Source: Betaproteobacteria bacterium
GTDB lineage: Bacteria; Pseudomonadota; Gammaproteobacteria; Burkholderiales; SG8-41
Assembly (NCBI GenBank): GCA_020028375.1
Contig: JAHZNX010000070.1
Coordinates: 1-9,199, forward strand
Direction: 5' to 3'
DNA: 9,199 nucleotides
This document shows positions 1-5,930 of this stretch, in pieces (the stretch's first letter is position 1; every line of letters begins with the position of its first letter). A program made the position numbers and the translations under genes. The notes beneath the pieces are model-generated. The model had not been told where the DNA came from and did not search any database. It was given only the letters and a program-made list of their open reading frames with translations.

Positions 1-1497
1 CACGCCTACGTCGCCACGCGCTACGGCGTCCGGGTCGCGCACATGGGGGTCGCCTTCGTGGTGATGTGGCCCATGCTCTACACCGACACGGCCGAGTCCT
101 GGAAGCTTTCCGATCCGCGCCAGCGCCTCGCAATTGCGGGCGCGGGCATCGGGGCCGAGTTAGCGCTCGCGGCCCTCGCCACGCTCGGCTGGAGCATCGT
201 TCCGGAGGGCTCCCTGCGCGACGCGCTGTTTTTCGTCGCCACCACCAGCTGGGTCATTTCCGTCGGCATCAACGCGAGCCCGTTCATGCGCTTCGATGGC
301 TACTTCCTGCTCGCGGACGCCCTCGATATGCCGAACCTGCACGAACGCGCCTCCGCGCTCGCCCGGGGGTTCCTGCGCCGCCAGCTGCTCGGCTGGAACG
401 AGCCCGATCCGGAGTTCTTTCCCAGGCGATTGCGAGCCTTTTTGATTCTCTTCGCGCTCGTGACGTGGGTCGTGCGGCTTGGCGTCTTTGTCGCGATTGC
501 CCTGGCAGTCTATTTCTTCTTCTTCAAGCTGGCGGGCATCGTGCTGCTCGCGGTGGAGCTCGGCTGGTTCGTCGCGCGCCCGGTGCTGGCGGAACTGCAG
601 GTATGGCACACGCGGCGTGCCGAAACGACGCGCCGCGCGAAATTGGGTTGGTTCCTGTTTGTGGTAGTGATGGTGGTGCTCCTTGCCGTGCCCTGGCGCA
701 ACCTCATCGATGGACCGGCCTGGGCGCGCGCCGCGTCGCAGCACGTCCTCTACTCCCCGCTGCCGGGGCGGCTCCTCACGGCGCCTCCAGCCGAGGGCAG
801 CGTGACCGCCGATACGGATCTGTTCCTCATCGATTCCCCCGATCTTCGCAGCCGGGAAGGCCGTGCGCGCATTGCGGCGGAAACGCTCGCGAGCCTGCTC
901 GCGCGCTTGCCCGGCATGCCGGAGGAACAGCAACGGCGGGCGGTCATTGCGGAGCAGTTCGCGCGCGAGCTCGCCGAGGCGACCGCTCAGATGGCCGAGC
1001 GCGAGCGGCTCGCGATCAGGGCGCCGATCAGCGGCGTGCTGCTCGACGTCGATCCAGCGCTGGCCGAAGGCACCTGGGTCCGACCCACGCAGCCGCTCGG
1101 CATCGTGATCGATCCGGCAACGTGGGTGGCTGACGTCTACGTAAGCGAGCGCGACCTCGACCGAATCCGTGTCGGCAGTCGAGGGCGTTTCTTTCCGCGC
1201 GGGGATGAGCTCGCGCCGATTTCGGGAACCGTCGAAGAGATCGACTCCACGCGCACGGTTTCGATCCCGACGCCGGCGCTCGCAGCAGCCCACGGCGGGC
1301 CCATCGTCACCGGCGTGGACGCGGAACGGTTATCCCCCAAGGCGGCGCTGTATCGCGTGAGATTGAAGCTGGATCGCCCGCCGGCGCGCGCTACCGCCAT
1401 GCTCGGCTCGGGCGTCATCGACGGCGAGCCGCGCAGCTTTCTGGGGGAAGCGATGCGTTACACCGCGGCGGTTCTGATTCGGGAAAGCGGTTTCTAG
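1..1497 (+). CDS. M50 (site-2-protease-like) / HlyD-type adaptor fusion membrane protein, 5' end cut
   Basis: The frame is open from base 1, so the gene starts outside the window; 498 residues are visible. The visible N-terminal half is an M50-type membrane domain. The first visible codon is His followed by AYVATRYG, which fits the second His of an HExxH zinc site whose first part lies upstream (inference). At visible residues 91-101 there is N-x-x-P followed by FDGY, the place of the third zinc ligand (Asp) in this family. Hydrophobic segments lie near residues 42-64, 75-94, 145-194 and 216-231. The C-terminal half resembles a HlyD/RND-type adaptor: a first lipoyl half-motif near 251-260, a short helical, coiled-coil-like stretch to about 335, a second lipoyl half (IRAPISGVL) near 338-374, then a beta-barrel region. 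Such fusions are usually annotated as peptide-metalloprotease or efflux-adaptor proteins. The family call is firm, but the cargo or substrate is unknown. The partner ABC or TolC genes are not in view. Confidence 0.8.
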   Translation, partial: HAYVATRYGVRVAHMGVAFVVMWPMLYTDTAESWKLSDPRQRLAIAGAGIGAELALAALATLGWSIVPEGSLRDALFFVATTSWVISVGINASPFMRFDGYFLLADALDMPNLHERASALARGFLRRQLLGWNEPDPEFFPRRLRAFLILFALVTWVVRLGVFVAIALAVYFFFFKLAGIVLLAVELGWFVARPVLAELQVWHTRRAETTRRAKLGWFLFVVVMVVLLAVPWRNLIDGPAWARAASQHVLYSPLPGRLLTAPPAEGSVTADTDLFLIDSPDLRSREGRARIAAETLASLLARLPGMPEEQQRRAVIAEQFARELAEATAQMAERERLAIRAPISGVLLDVDPALAEGTWVRPTQPLGIVIDPATWVADVYVSERDLDRIRVGSRGRFFPRGDELAPISGTVEEIDSTRTVSIPTPALAAAHGGPIVTGVDAERLSPKAALYRVRLKLDRPPARATAMLGSGVIDGEPRSFLGEAMRYTAAVLIRESGF

Positions 1498-1611
1498 TAC
1501 CGGCGGCGGGCGGCGCGACGCGTGCGCAGCCCATGGCCTGGAAGAAAACGCGGGCCTAATCCTTGCGCCGGCTCCGTGCTAATGGAATTCCCAGGCAACG
1601 ATAGAAGAACC

Positions 1612-1620
1612 TGCTAGAAT
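1612..1620 (+). promoter_or_regulatory. Possible extended -10 promoter element for the patatin gene
   Basis: TGCTAGAAT contains the extended TG-n motif followed by TAGAAT, five of six matches to TATAAT. It lies about 65 bases before the ATG at 1685. No good -35 box is present at the usual spacing, so it would have to work as an extended -10 promoter. This is a pattern match only. Confidence 0.35.
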
Positions 1621-1684
1621 CCCCGGTTCCAGGTTTGGCTTTCCGGTCAGCCGAGCCCGCTTCACGATCTCCAGGTTGACGCCC

Positions 1685-2563
1685 ATGCTCCGCACCTTTC
1701 TGATCGTGTTCTTTGTCCTGTTGTCGGCGTGCGCGGATCTTGCGCAAAAGCCCGCCGCTCCGCCGCCTTCCACCGCCAAGCTCGCCCTCGTCCTGGGAGG
1801 AGGCGCCGCGCGAGGATTCGCGCACATCGGGGTCATCAAGGCACTCGAAGCCCAGAGGATCGTTCCGGACCTGATAGTCGGCACGAGCGCCGGGAGCGTG
1901 GTCGGCGCGATTTATGCTGGCGGAGCCAGCGGCTTCGAGCTGCAGAAGTTTGCGCTCGAAATGGACGATAAGGCGTTTACCGACTGGGCGATCCCCGACC
2001 GGGGCTTCATCCGCGGCGAGGCGCTGCAAAATTACGTCAACAAGCACCTCTCGAACCGCCCCATGGACGCGCTGCCGCGCACGCTCGCGGTGGTGGCGAC
2101 CGATCTGCGCAGCGGCGAACTGGTGGTGTTCCGCAGCGGGGACGTCGGCCTTGCGGTGCGTGCTTCGTCGAGCGTTCCGGGCGTCTTTCAGCCGGTGCGC
2201 ATCGCCAGCCGGGAATTCGTTGACGGCGCGCTGGTGAGCCCCGTACCCGCGAAAGTGGCGCGCGACCTGGGCGCCACGGTCGTGATCGCCGTGGACATCT
2301 CTTCGAAGCCGAAAAACGCCAGCGTATCGAGCACGATCGAGGTGCTGATGCAGACTTTCAGTATCATCAGCGCGACCGTGGCTCAGTACGAGCTCGACCG
2401 GGCCGACGTGGTCATCCGGCCCGACGTCGGGAACATCAGCGGCACCGATTTTCAGTCCAAGCATCTCGCCATCCTGGAAGGCGAGAGAGCGGCCGCGGGA
2501 AAGATGGAGGAGATCCGCGCCGCCCTCGCAAGAGCCGGACGTCCCGTCTCCCCGGCGCCCTGA
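1685..2563 (+). CDS. Patatin-like phospholipase family lipoprotein (RssA-like)
   Basis: Predicted 292-residue serine lipid acyl hydrolase of the bacterial patatin/RssA group. The N-terminus is a short lipoprotein signal: hydrophobic residues 4-13, then the lipobox LSAC with the lipidated Cys at residue 16, so the enzyme should be membrane-anchored. The patatin signatures are complete: glycine-rich oxyanion loop GGGAARG (38-44), nucleophile elbow GTSAGS with Ser68, and catalytic Asp180 in the DGA motif. The fold is typical in size, with the catalytic core filling nearly the whole mature protein. The ATG at 1685 is preferred because it has AGG at 1673-1675 in Shine-Dalgarno position and gives a clean signal peptide; a TTG at 1676 in the same frame would add three residues. 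It stands apart from its neighbours, with 187 bases upstream and 138 downstream, and is probably its own transcription unit. The physiological lipid substrate is unknown. Confidence 0.9.
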   Translation: MLRTFLIVFFVLLSACADLAQKPAAPPPSTAKLALVLGGGAARGFAHIGVIKALEAQRIVPDLIVGTSAGSVVGAIYAGGASGFELQKFALEMDDKAFTDWAIPDRGFIRGEALQNYVNKHLSNRPMDALPRTLAVVATDLRSGELVVFRSGDVGLAVRASSSVPGVFQPVRIASREFVDGALVSPVPAKVARDLGATVVIAVDISSKPKNASVSSTIEVLMQTFSIISATVAQYELDRADVVIRPDVGNISGTDFQSKHLAILEGERAAAGKMEEIRAALARAGRPVSPAP

Positions 2564-2573
2564 TGAAGTTCGT

Positions 2574-2591
2574 CGGCTGAGCTGGCAGCCG
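2574..2591 (+). terminator. GC-rich hairpin after the patatin gene, weak terminator candidate
   Basis: CGGCTG and CAGCCG form a perfect six-base-pair stem around a six-base loop, starting 11 bases after the patatin stop codon. There is no following T run, so it does not meet the usual intrinsic-terminator pattern. It could be a transcript 3'-end stabilising hairpin or chance in a GC-rich gap. Confidence 0.25.
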
Positions 2592-2628
2592 CCCTGGAGG
2601 GGCAACTTCCGGCGAGGGGAGGCTCGCG

Positions 2629-2638
2629 CGACGCGTCG
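2629..2638. promoter_or_regulatory. Perfect 10-bp palindrome ahead of the nitrile hydratase-like operon
   Basis: CGACGCGTCG is a perfect palindrome 33 bases upstream of the putative -10 at 2671. That is where an operator or activator site could sit. The 11-base word GCGCGACGCGT that includes part of it also occurs at 1513-1523, in the gap before the patatin gene. No regulator is identified, and GC-rich sequence makes chance occurrence quite possible. Confidence 0.2.
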
Positions 2639-2667
2639 TTCCCCGGCCGTCTCCCCGTTCAACCCTG

Positions 2668-2676
2668 TGCTATGCT
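2668..2676 (+). promoter_or_regulatory. Possible extended -10 promoter of the nitrile hydratase-like operon
   Basis: TGCTATGCT carries the TG-n extension and a TATGCT -10 hexamer (four of six consensus positions, including the key TA and final T). No convincing -35 is seen. A transcript starting about seven bases downstream would include GAGG at 2687-2690 and the ATG at 2702. That supports 2702 over the ATG at 2672, which lies inside this element. Confidence 0.35.
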
Positions 2677-2701
2677 AAATCGCAGCGAGGGTGGGCTCGG
2701 G

Positions 2702-3061
2702 ATGAGCGATCAAACGATCAACAAAGGCCCCCACGACATGGGCGGCGCGCCGGCCGGGGCGATCGACACGACCGACCACGGCATGAAGTTCTGGGAACGG
2801 CAGGCCAATGCGCTGCGCAGCACTCTGGGCCTGAAGAATATCGTCCGGGTGGACGAGTTGCGCCGGGCCGCCGAGGACCTGGGCGATCAGTACTACAAGC
2901 TCGCCTACTTCGAGCGCACCACCATGGCCCTGCGCACGCTGCTCATCGAAAAGGGCCTCATCACCGAGGCCGAGCTCAAGGCCAGGATGGCGGTGGTGCG
3001 GGCGCGCTTCGATGTTCCCGCCGCGGCGGCTTCGCCCGCCAGGAAAGGCGCGGGCCGATGA
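2702..3061 (+). CDS. Nitrile hydratase/thiocyanate hydrolase family, beta-subunit N-terminal half (ScnB-like)
   Basis: A 119-residue protein matching only the N-terminal, helical half of a nitrile hydratase beta subunit. HDMGG at residues 11-15 matches the HD-hydrophobic-GG motif at the start of beta subunits. WERQANAL (31-38) and the YYKLAYFERTTMALRTLLIEKG helix region (64-85, given as residue positions) match the conserved helices ending in a 'lL.ekGlit' stretch. The C-terminal tail from about 105 is Ala/Arg-rich and probably disordered. Thiocyanate hydrolase ScnB and the toyocamycin-type three-subunit nitrile hydratases are known to carry such a half subunit. Cobalt-chaperone (P14K-like) activators are distant relatives of the same fold, but they usually lack the HD-GG start, so a structural subunit is preferred. 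ATG 2702 is chosen for GAGG at 2687-2690; ATG 2672 is in frame and would add ten residues. The stop overlaps the next start as ATGA. Confidence 0.75.
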   Translation: MSDQTINKGPHDMGGAPAGAIDTTDHGMKFWERQANALRSTLGLKNIVRVDELRRAAEDLGDQYYKLAYFERTTMALRTLLIEKGLITEAELKARMAVVRARFDVPAAAASPARKGAGR

Positions 3062-3441
3062 CCCCGGGAAAGCGCACGAAGCCACGGACGAAGCTTCCGT
3101 CCACTTATAACCCCGCGCCCGGCCACCGCTTCAACGTGGGCGACCGGGTCGTGATCAAGCGCGCCTTTCCGCCCGGGCACCGGCGCACGCCCTGTTATAT
3201 CCGCGGCAAGGAGGGCGTGATCGAGCGCATCTGCGGCGCCTTTCCTAACCCCGAGGAGCTCGCCTATGGATTCGATGGCAAGCCCGCGAAGGTGCTGTAT
3301 CGCGTGCGCTTCCAGCAGAAGCACGTGTGGCCGGATTACGCGGGGCCGGCGCGCGACCTCATCGAGATGGAAATCTTCGAGCACTGGCTCGTCCCCCCGC
3401 CGGGGCGCGCGAAGCCGCCAGGCCCGACCCGGAACGGATGA
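3058..3441 (+). CDS. Nitrile hydratase/thiocyanate hydrolase family, beta-subunit C-terminal half (ScnA-like, SH3-like barrel)
   Basis: A 127-residue protein corresponding to the C-terminal SH3-like barrel of nitrile hydratase beta. Residues 25-32 (FNVGDRVV), the PPGHRRTPCYIRGKEGVIER region at 38-57, LYRVRF at 80-85 and the closing EIFEHWLVPP (105-114) follow the family order: 'F-GD-V', 'GH-R-P-Y-RG', 'LY-V-F', 'DLWE-YL-P'. It contains no metal ligands; its role is to build the heteromeric enzyme and frame the active site. In ordinary nitrile hydratases this domain is fused to the preceding protein, whereas in thiocyanate hydrolase it is the separate ScnA chain. A good Shine-Dalgarno (AGGAAAGG, 3041-3048) precedes the ATG, which overlaps the upstream stop by ATGA. 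The C-terminal overlap with the alpha gene is likewise ATGA, indicating translational coupling. The basic N-terminal 15 residues have no recognised counterpart. Confidence 0.78.
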   Translation: MTPGKRTKPRTKLPSTYNPAPGHRFNVGDRVVIKRAFPPGHRRTPCYIRGKEGVIERICGAFPNPEELAYGFDGKPAKVLYRVRFQQKHVWPDYAGPARDLIEMEIFEHWLVPPPGRAKPPGPTRNG

Positions 3442-4115
3442 CCGACATGAGCGACACCTCCTTCGACTATTACGCGCGCAAGAAGCACGATCATGGCGAC
3501 CACGATCACGCGCCGGCGGCCGGGAAGGACGAGGGCCCGCCCTCGGAGTACGAGATCATGAGCCGGGCCATGCAGGAGCTGCTCGAGGCCAAAGGCGTGG
3601 TCACAGCGGAGGAAATCCGGCGGCGGATGGAGACCTTCGAGGAAGAATTCCCCTATCGCGGGTCGCGGGTGATCGCCCGCGCGTGGACCGATCCCGCGTT
3701 CAAGCAGCGCCTGCTGAAGGACGGCAAGGCGGCGTGCGCCGAGATGGGCGTTGAGCTCGAGGCAACCCGCCTGATTGCGGTTGAGAATACGCCCGACGTC
3801 CATAACGTCATCGTCTGCACCCTGTGCTCGTGCTATCCGCGCGAGCTGCTCGGCATGCCGCCCACCTGGTACAAGAGCGACAGTTACCGCGCCCGCGTGG
3901 TGCGCGATCCGCGCTCCGTGCTGAAGGAGTTCGGCACCGTGCTCCCGGACCATGTCACCGTGCGCGTGCACGACTCCAATGCGGACATGCGCTACGTGGT
4001 GGTCCCGATGCGCCCCCAGGGAACGAAAGGCTGGAGCGAGGAGCGTCTCGCGGACATCTTGACGCGCGATACCCTGGTCGGCGTGACGGAGCCGCGAGTG
4101 ACGGTGAAGAGCTAG
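3438..4115 (+). CDS. Cobalt-type nitrile hydratase alpha / thiocyanate hydrolase gamma-like catalytic subunit
   Basis: A 225-residue metal-binding subunit. The metal claw VCTLCSC is at residues 126-132 with Cys127, Cys130 and Cys132. The Thr in CTLCSC is the mark of the non-corrin cobalt type (iron enzymes have CSLCSC), and in the family the last two cysteines are oxidised to sulfinic and sulfenic acids. Downstream YP-x-LLG-PP-WYK (133-146), the 'VRDPR.VL.EFG' stretch (155-166), 'RV.DS....RY.V.P.RP.GT.GWSEE' (176-202) and the TRDTLVGV end region (209-216) all follow the nitrile hydratase alpha pattern. A histidine-rich HDHGDHDH (17-24) sits near the N-terminus and could bind metal; thiocyanate hydrolase gamma is also remembered as His/Asp-rich there. 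The region just before the claw is nitrile-hydratase-like and lacks the longer segment I recall from thiocyanate hydrolase, so a three-subunit nitrile hydratase is slightly favoured. The start at 3438 is set by the ATGA overlap; ATG 3447 is an alternative. Confidence 0.85.
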   Translation: MTDMSDTSFDYYARKKHDHGDHDHAPAAGKDEGPPSEYEIMSRAMQELLEAKGVVTAEEIRRRMETFEEEFPYRGSRVIARAWTDPAFKQRLLKDGKAACAEMGVELEATRLIAVENTPDVHNVIVCTLCSCYPRELLGMPPTWYKSDSYRARVVRDPRSVLKEFGTVLPDHVTVRVHDSNADMRYVVVPMRPQGTKGWSEERLADILTRDTLVGVTEPRVTVKS

Positions 4116-4150
4116 AGGCTCTCACAGCCCAAGTTGTCGCGCTCGCTCAC

Positions 4151-4157
4151 AAGGAGG
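4151..4157 (+). promoter_or_regulatory. Strong Shine-Dalgarno for the Bug-type binding protein
   Basis: AAGGAGG is an almost full anti-Shine-Dalgarno match four bases before the ATG at 4162. It is stronger than the sites of the preceding enzyme genes. This suggests the binding protein is translated at a higher level from the shared transcript, as expected for a periplasmic receptor. Confidence 0.7.
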
Positions 4158-4161
4158 AGCC

Positions 4162-5124
4162 ATGTTCAGAATCGCCCGCGTTTCGCTGCTGGCCACCCTT
4201 ATTACCCTGCCCGCACTATCGGCTGTCGCTGCCGATGCCTATCCGCAAAAACCGATCCGGCTCGTGGTTCCATTCTCCCCGGGAGGCGGCACGGACCTCC
4301 TCGCCCGCGCCGTGTCGGACAAGCTCACGGAGGCCCTCGGTGCCATCATCATCATCGAAAATCGCGCGGGCGCGGGCAGCACGATCGGCACGGCCCAGGT
4401 CGCGCGGGCGGCCCCGGACGGCTACACGTTCCTGTTCACGTCGGCGAGCTACACCTTCGCCCCGAACTTCTACCGGGATCTGCCGTACGATCCGATCAAG
4501 GACTTCAGACCGATCACGATGTTCGGATTGTTGCCGAACGTCCTGGTCGTGCACCCATCGATGCCCGTGAAGAGCGTCAAGGAACTGCTGGCGCTGGCCC
4601 GCAAGCGCCCCGGTGAAATTCTCTACGGCTCGGCGGGGCGCGGCAGCAACGTGCACCTCACCACCGAGCTGTTCACATACATGGCCAAGATTACGCTCAC
4701 GCAAGTGCCGTACAAGGGAATGGGCCCCGCCCAGATCGGCCTCGTGAGCGGCGAAGTGCAGATGTTGCTGCCCGCCTTCCAGTCAATATTTCCCTTCGTG
4801 AAATCGGGCCAGGTGCGCGCGCTCGGGGTTAGCACGAAGCAGCGATCGCCACTTCTGCCGGATCTGCCGACCATAGACGAGGCCGGGGTGCCTGGCTACG
4901 ACAAGTCGGCGTGGTTCGGGCTGTTCGCACCAGCGGCGGTGCCGGACCCCATAATCGCGCACGTGTACCAAGCGGTCGCCAAAGTTCTGAAGAACCCCGA
5001 GATCGTGCAACGGCTTGCGGCCGAGGGTGCCATCGCGCGCGGCGAGCCCCCCGCCGAATTCGACGCGTTCGTGCGCTCCGAGCTCGCGTTGTGGACCAAG
5101 CTCATCCGCGAAATGAAGCTGTGA
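4162..5124 (+). CDS. Bug/TctC family tripartite tricarboxylate transporter-type solute-binding protein
   Basis: A 320-residue periplasmic receptor of the Bug family, which is greatly expanded in Burkholderiales. Residues 1-24 form a Sec signal peptide ending in AVAA, followed by the hallmark start YPQKPIRLVVPFSPGGGTD (27-45). Further family marks are IENRAGAG (65-72), PDGYTFL (85-91), YGSAGRGS near 155-162, VPYKG (182-186), the SGQVRALGVST stretch (215-225) and LPTIDEAGVPGY (235-246). Length is standard. Family members bind carboxylates or other small organic acids and amides with two closing lobes; the ligand here cannot be read from sequence. No TctA/TctB membrane genes are nearby, which is common for orphan Bug proteins. 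It follows the nitrile hydratase-like alpha gene by 46 bases with no terminator seen, so co-transcription is likely and a link to a nitrile, amide or acid substrate is a reasonable inference. Confidence 0.93.
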   Translation: MFRIARVSLLATLITLPALSAVAADAYPQKPIRLVVPFSPGGGTDLLARAVSDKLTEALGAIIIIENRAGAGSTIGTAQVARAAPDGYTFLFTSASYTFAPNFYRDLPYDPIKDFRPITMFGLLPNVLVVHPSMPVKSVKELLALARKRPGEILYGSAGRGSNVHLTTELFTYMAKITLTQVPYKGMGPAQIGLVSGEVQMLLPAFQSIFPFVKSGQVRALGVSTKQRSPLLPDLPTIDEAGVPGYDKSAWFGLFAPAAVPDPIIAHVYQAVAKVLKNPEIVQRLAAEGAIARGEPPAEFDAFVRSELALWTKLIREMKL

Positions 5125-5127
5125 CGC

Positions 5128-5865
5128 TCAGGAAAAGTAGGCGCCGCCGTTCACGAGATAGCACTGCCCCGTGATGAAGCCGGCGTGCTCGCTGGCGAGA
5201 TGCAGCATCAGCGCGATGACCTCCTCCGCACGCCCCTTGCGGCGGATCGGCTGGATCGGGTTGAGGCTCTTTTCGACCTCGTGCGCCTCGCGCTCGCGGG
5301 CGATGCTGCCCGGGCCGATGCAATTCGCCGTGATGTTGTGAGGGGCGAACTCGCGCGCCAGGCCGCGCGTGAAGCCGACGACTCCAAGCTTGACCATGGC
5401 CTTGGCCGCGCCGCCGCCCAGGTAGGGCGCAACGCCGGAGAGGTTGATGATGCGGCCCCAGCGGCGCTCGATCATGAGCGGGATCACGTTGCGGCAGACG
5501 TGGAACGGCCCGTTCAGATTGACTTCGATGTTGCGGGTCCATTCCTCGAGGCTCCCTTCGAGGAACTTCGCCTCGTTGCGGAAGCCCGCGATGTTGATCG
5601 CGACGTCGACGCCGCCGAGCTTGTCACGCGTTTTCCCGACGAAGGCCGCGACCGCGGCGCCGTCGGTCACGTCGCATTGGTCCGCGACGACGCTCGCGCC
5701 CAGCGCCCGCGCCTCCTCGGCAACCGCGCCAAGCTCCTTCATCTTCCTGCTGGTGCAGAGCGCGAGGTTCGCACCCTCGCGGGCGAAAGCGAGCGCCGCG
5801 ACGCGTCCCATATTGCGGCTCGCACCGGTGATCAATACCGTCTTGCCCTTGAGCCCCGTTTCCAC
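5128..5865 (-). CDS. SDR family oxidoreductase with catalytic Tyr position replaced by Lys
   Basis: A 245-residue short-chain dehydrogenase/reductase of normal length. The cofactor motif TGASRNMG (residues 13-20) departs from the usual TGxxxGIG by Asn in place of the middle Gly. NIAG (91-94) replaces NNAG, and Asn116 in VNLNG is kept. In the active-site segment INLSGVAPYLGGGAAK (140-155) followed by AMVK (156-159), Lys159 aligns with the catalytic Lys of FabG-like enzymes. The position four residues earlier, normally Tyr, is Lys155, and the segment is two residues shorter than FabG. Ser143 and a displaced Tyr148 are nearby. The protein may therefore use another residue, belong to a divergent SDR subfamily, or be non-catalytic. 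The C-terminus (FITGQCYLVNGG) is typical. GTG 5865 is chosen because GGAGGG precedes it; ATG 5895 and TTG 5904 are in frame without a Shine-Dalgarno. It is the last gene of the minus-strand block. Confidence 0.85.
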   Translation of the reverse strand: METGLKGKTVLITGASRNMGRVAALAFAREGANLALCTSRKMKELGAVAEEARALGASVVADQCDVTDGAAVAAFVGKTRDKLGGVDVAINIAGFRNEAKFLEGSLEEWTRNIEVNLNGPFHVCRNVIPLMIERRWGRIINLSGVAPYLGGGAAKAMVKLGVVGFTRGLAREFAPHNITANCIGPGSIAREREAHEVEKSLNPIQPIRRKGRAEEVIALMLHLASEHAGFITGQCYLVNGGAYFS

Positions 5866-5930
5866 ATTCCCTCCACGTGCCGGATCCACCGGCATTGTAT
5901 GCAATCAGGCGACGCGAGAGAGCGCGGACC

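Noticed and set aside
160..1293. Minus-strand ORF opposite the M50/HlyD gene
   Set aside because: It is Arg/Glu-rich without any recognisable motif. The plus-strand frame has membrane segments and HlyD motifs.
1556..2662. Minus-strand ORF opposite the patatin gene
   Set aside because: Shadow composition, and it covers a patatin gene with all catalytic motifs intact.
3327..3437. Upstream extension of the alpha-like subunit to an ATG at 3327
   Set aside because: It would lie within the beta-C half coding region in another frame and add unrelated residues. The ATGA overlap at 3438 fits the operon pattern.
2702..4115. Firm naming as thiocyanate hydrolase (scnBAC)
   Set aside because: Gene order and split beta fit, but the alpha-like subunit resembles nitrile hydratase around the claw. 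The window alone cannot settle the substrate, so no gene symbols were assigned.
4108..4122. AGAGC/GCTCT hairpin at the alpha-like stop codon as a terminator
   Set aside because: The stem is only five base pairs with no T run, and the next gene follows at once with a strong Shine-Dalgarno.
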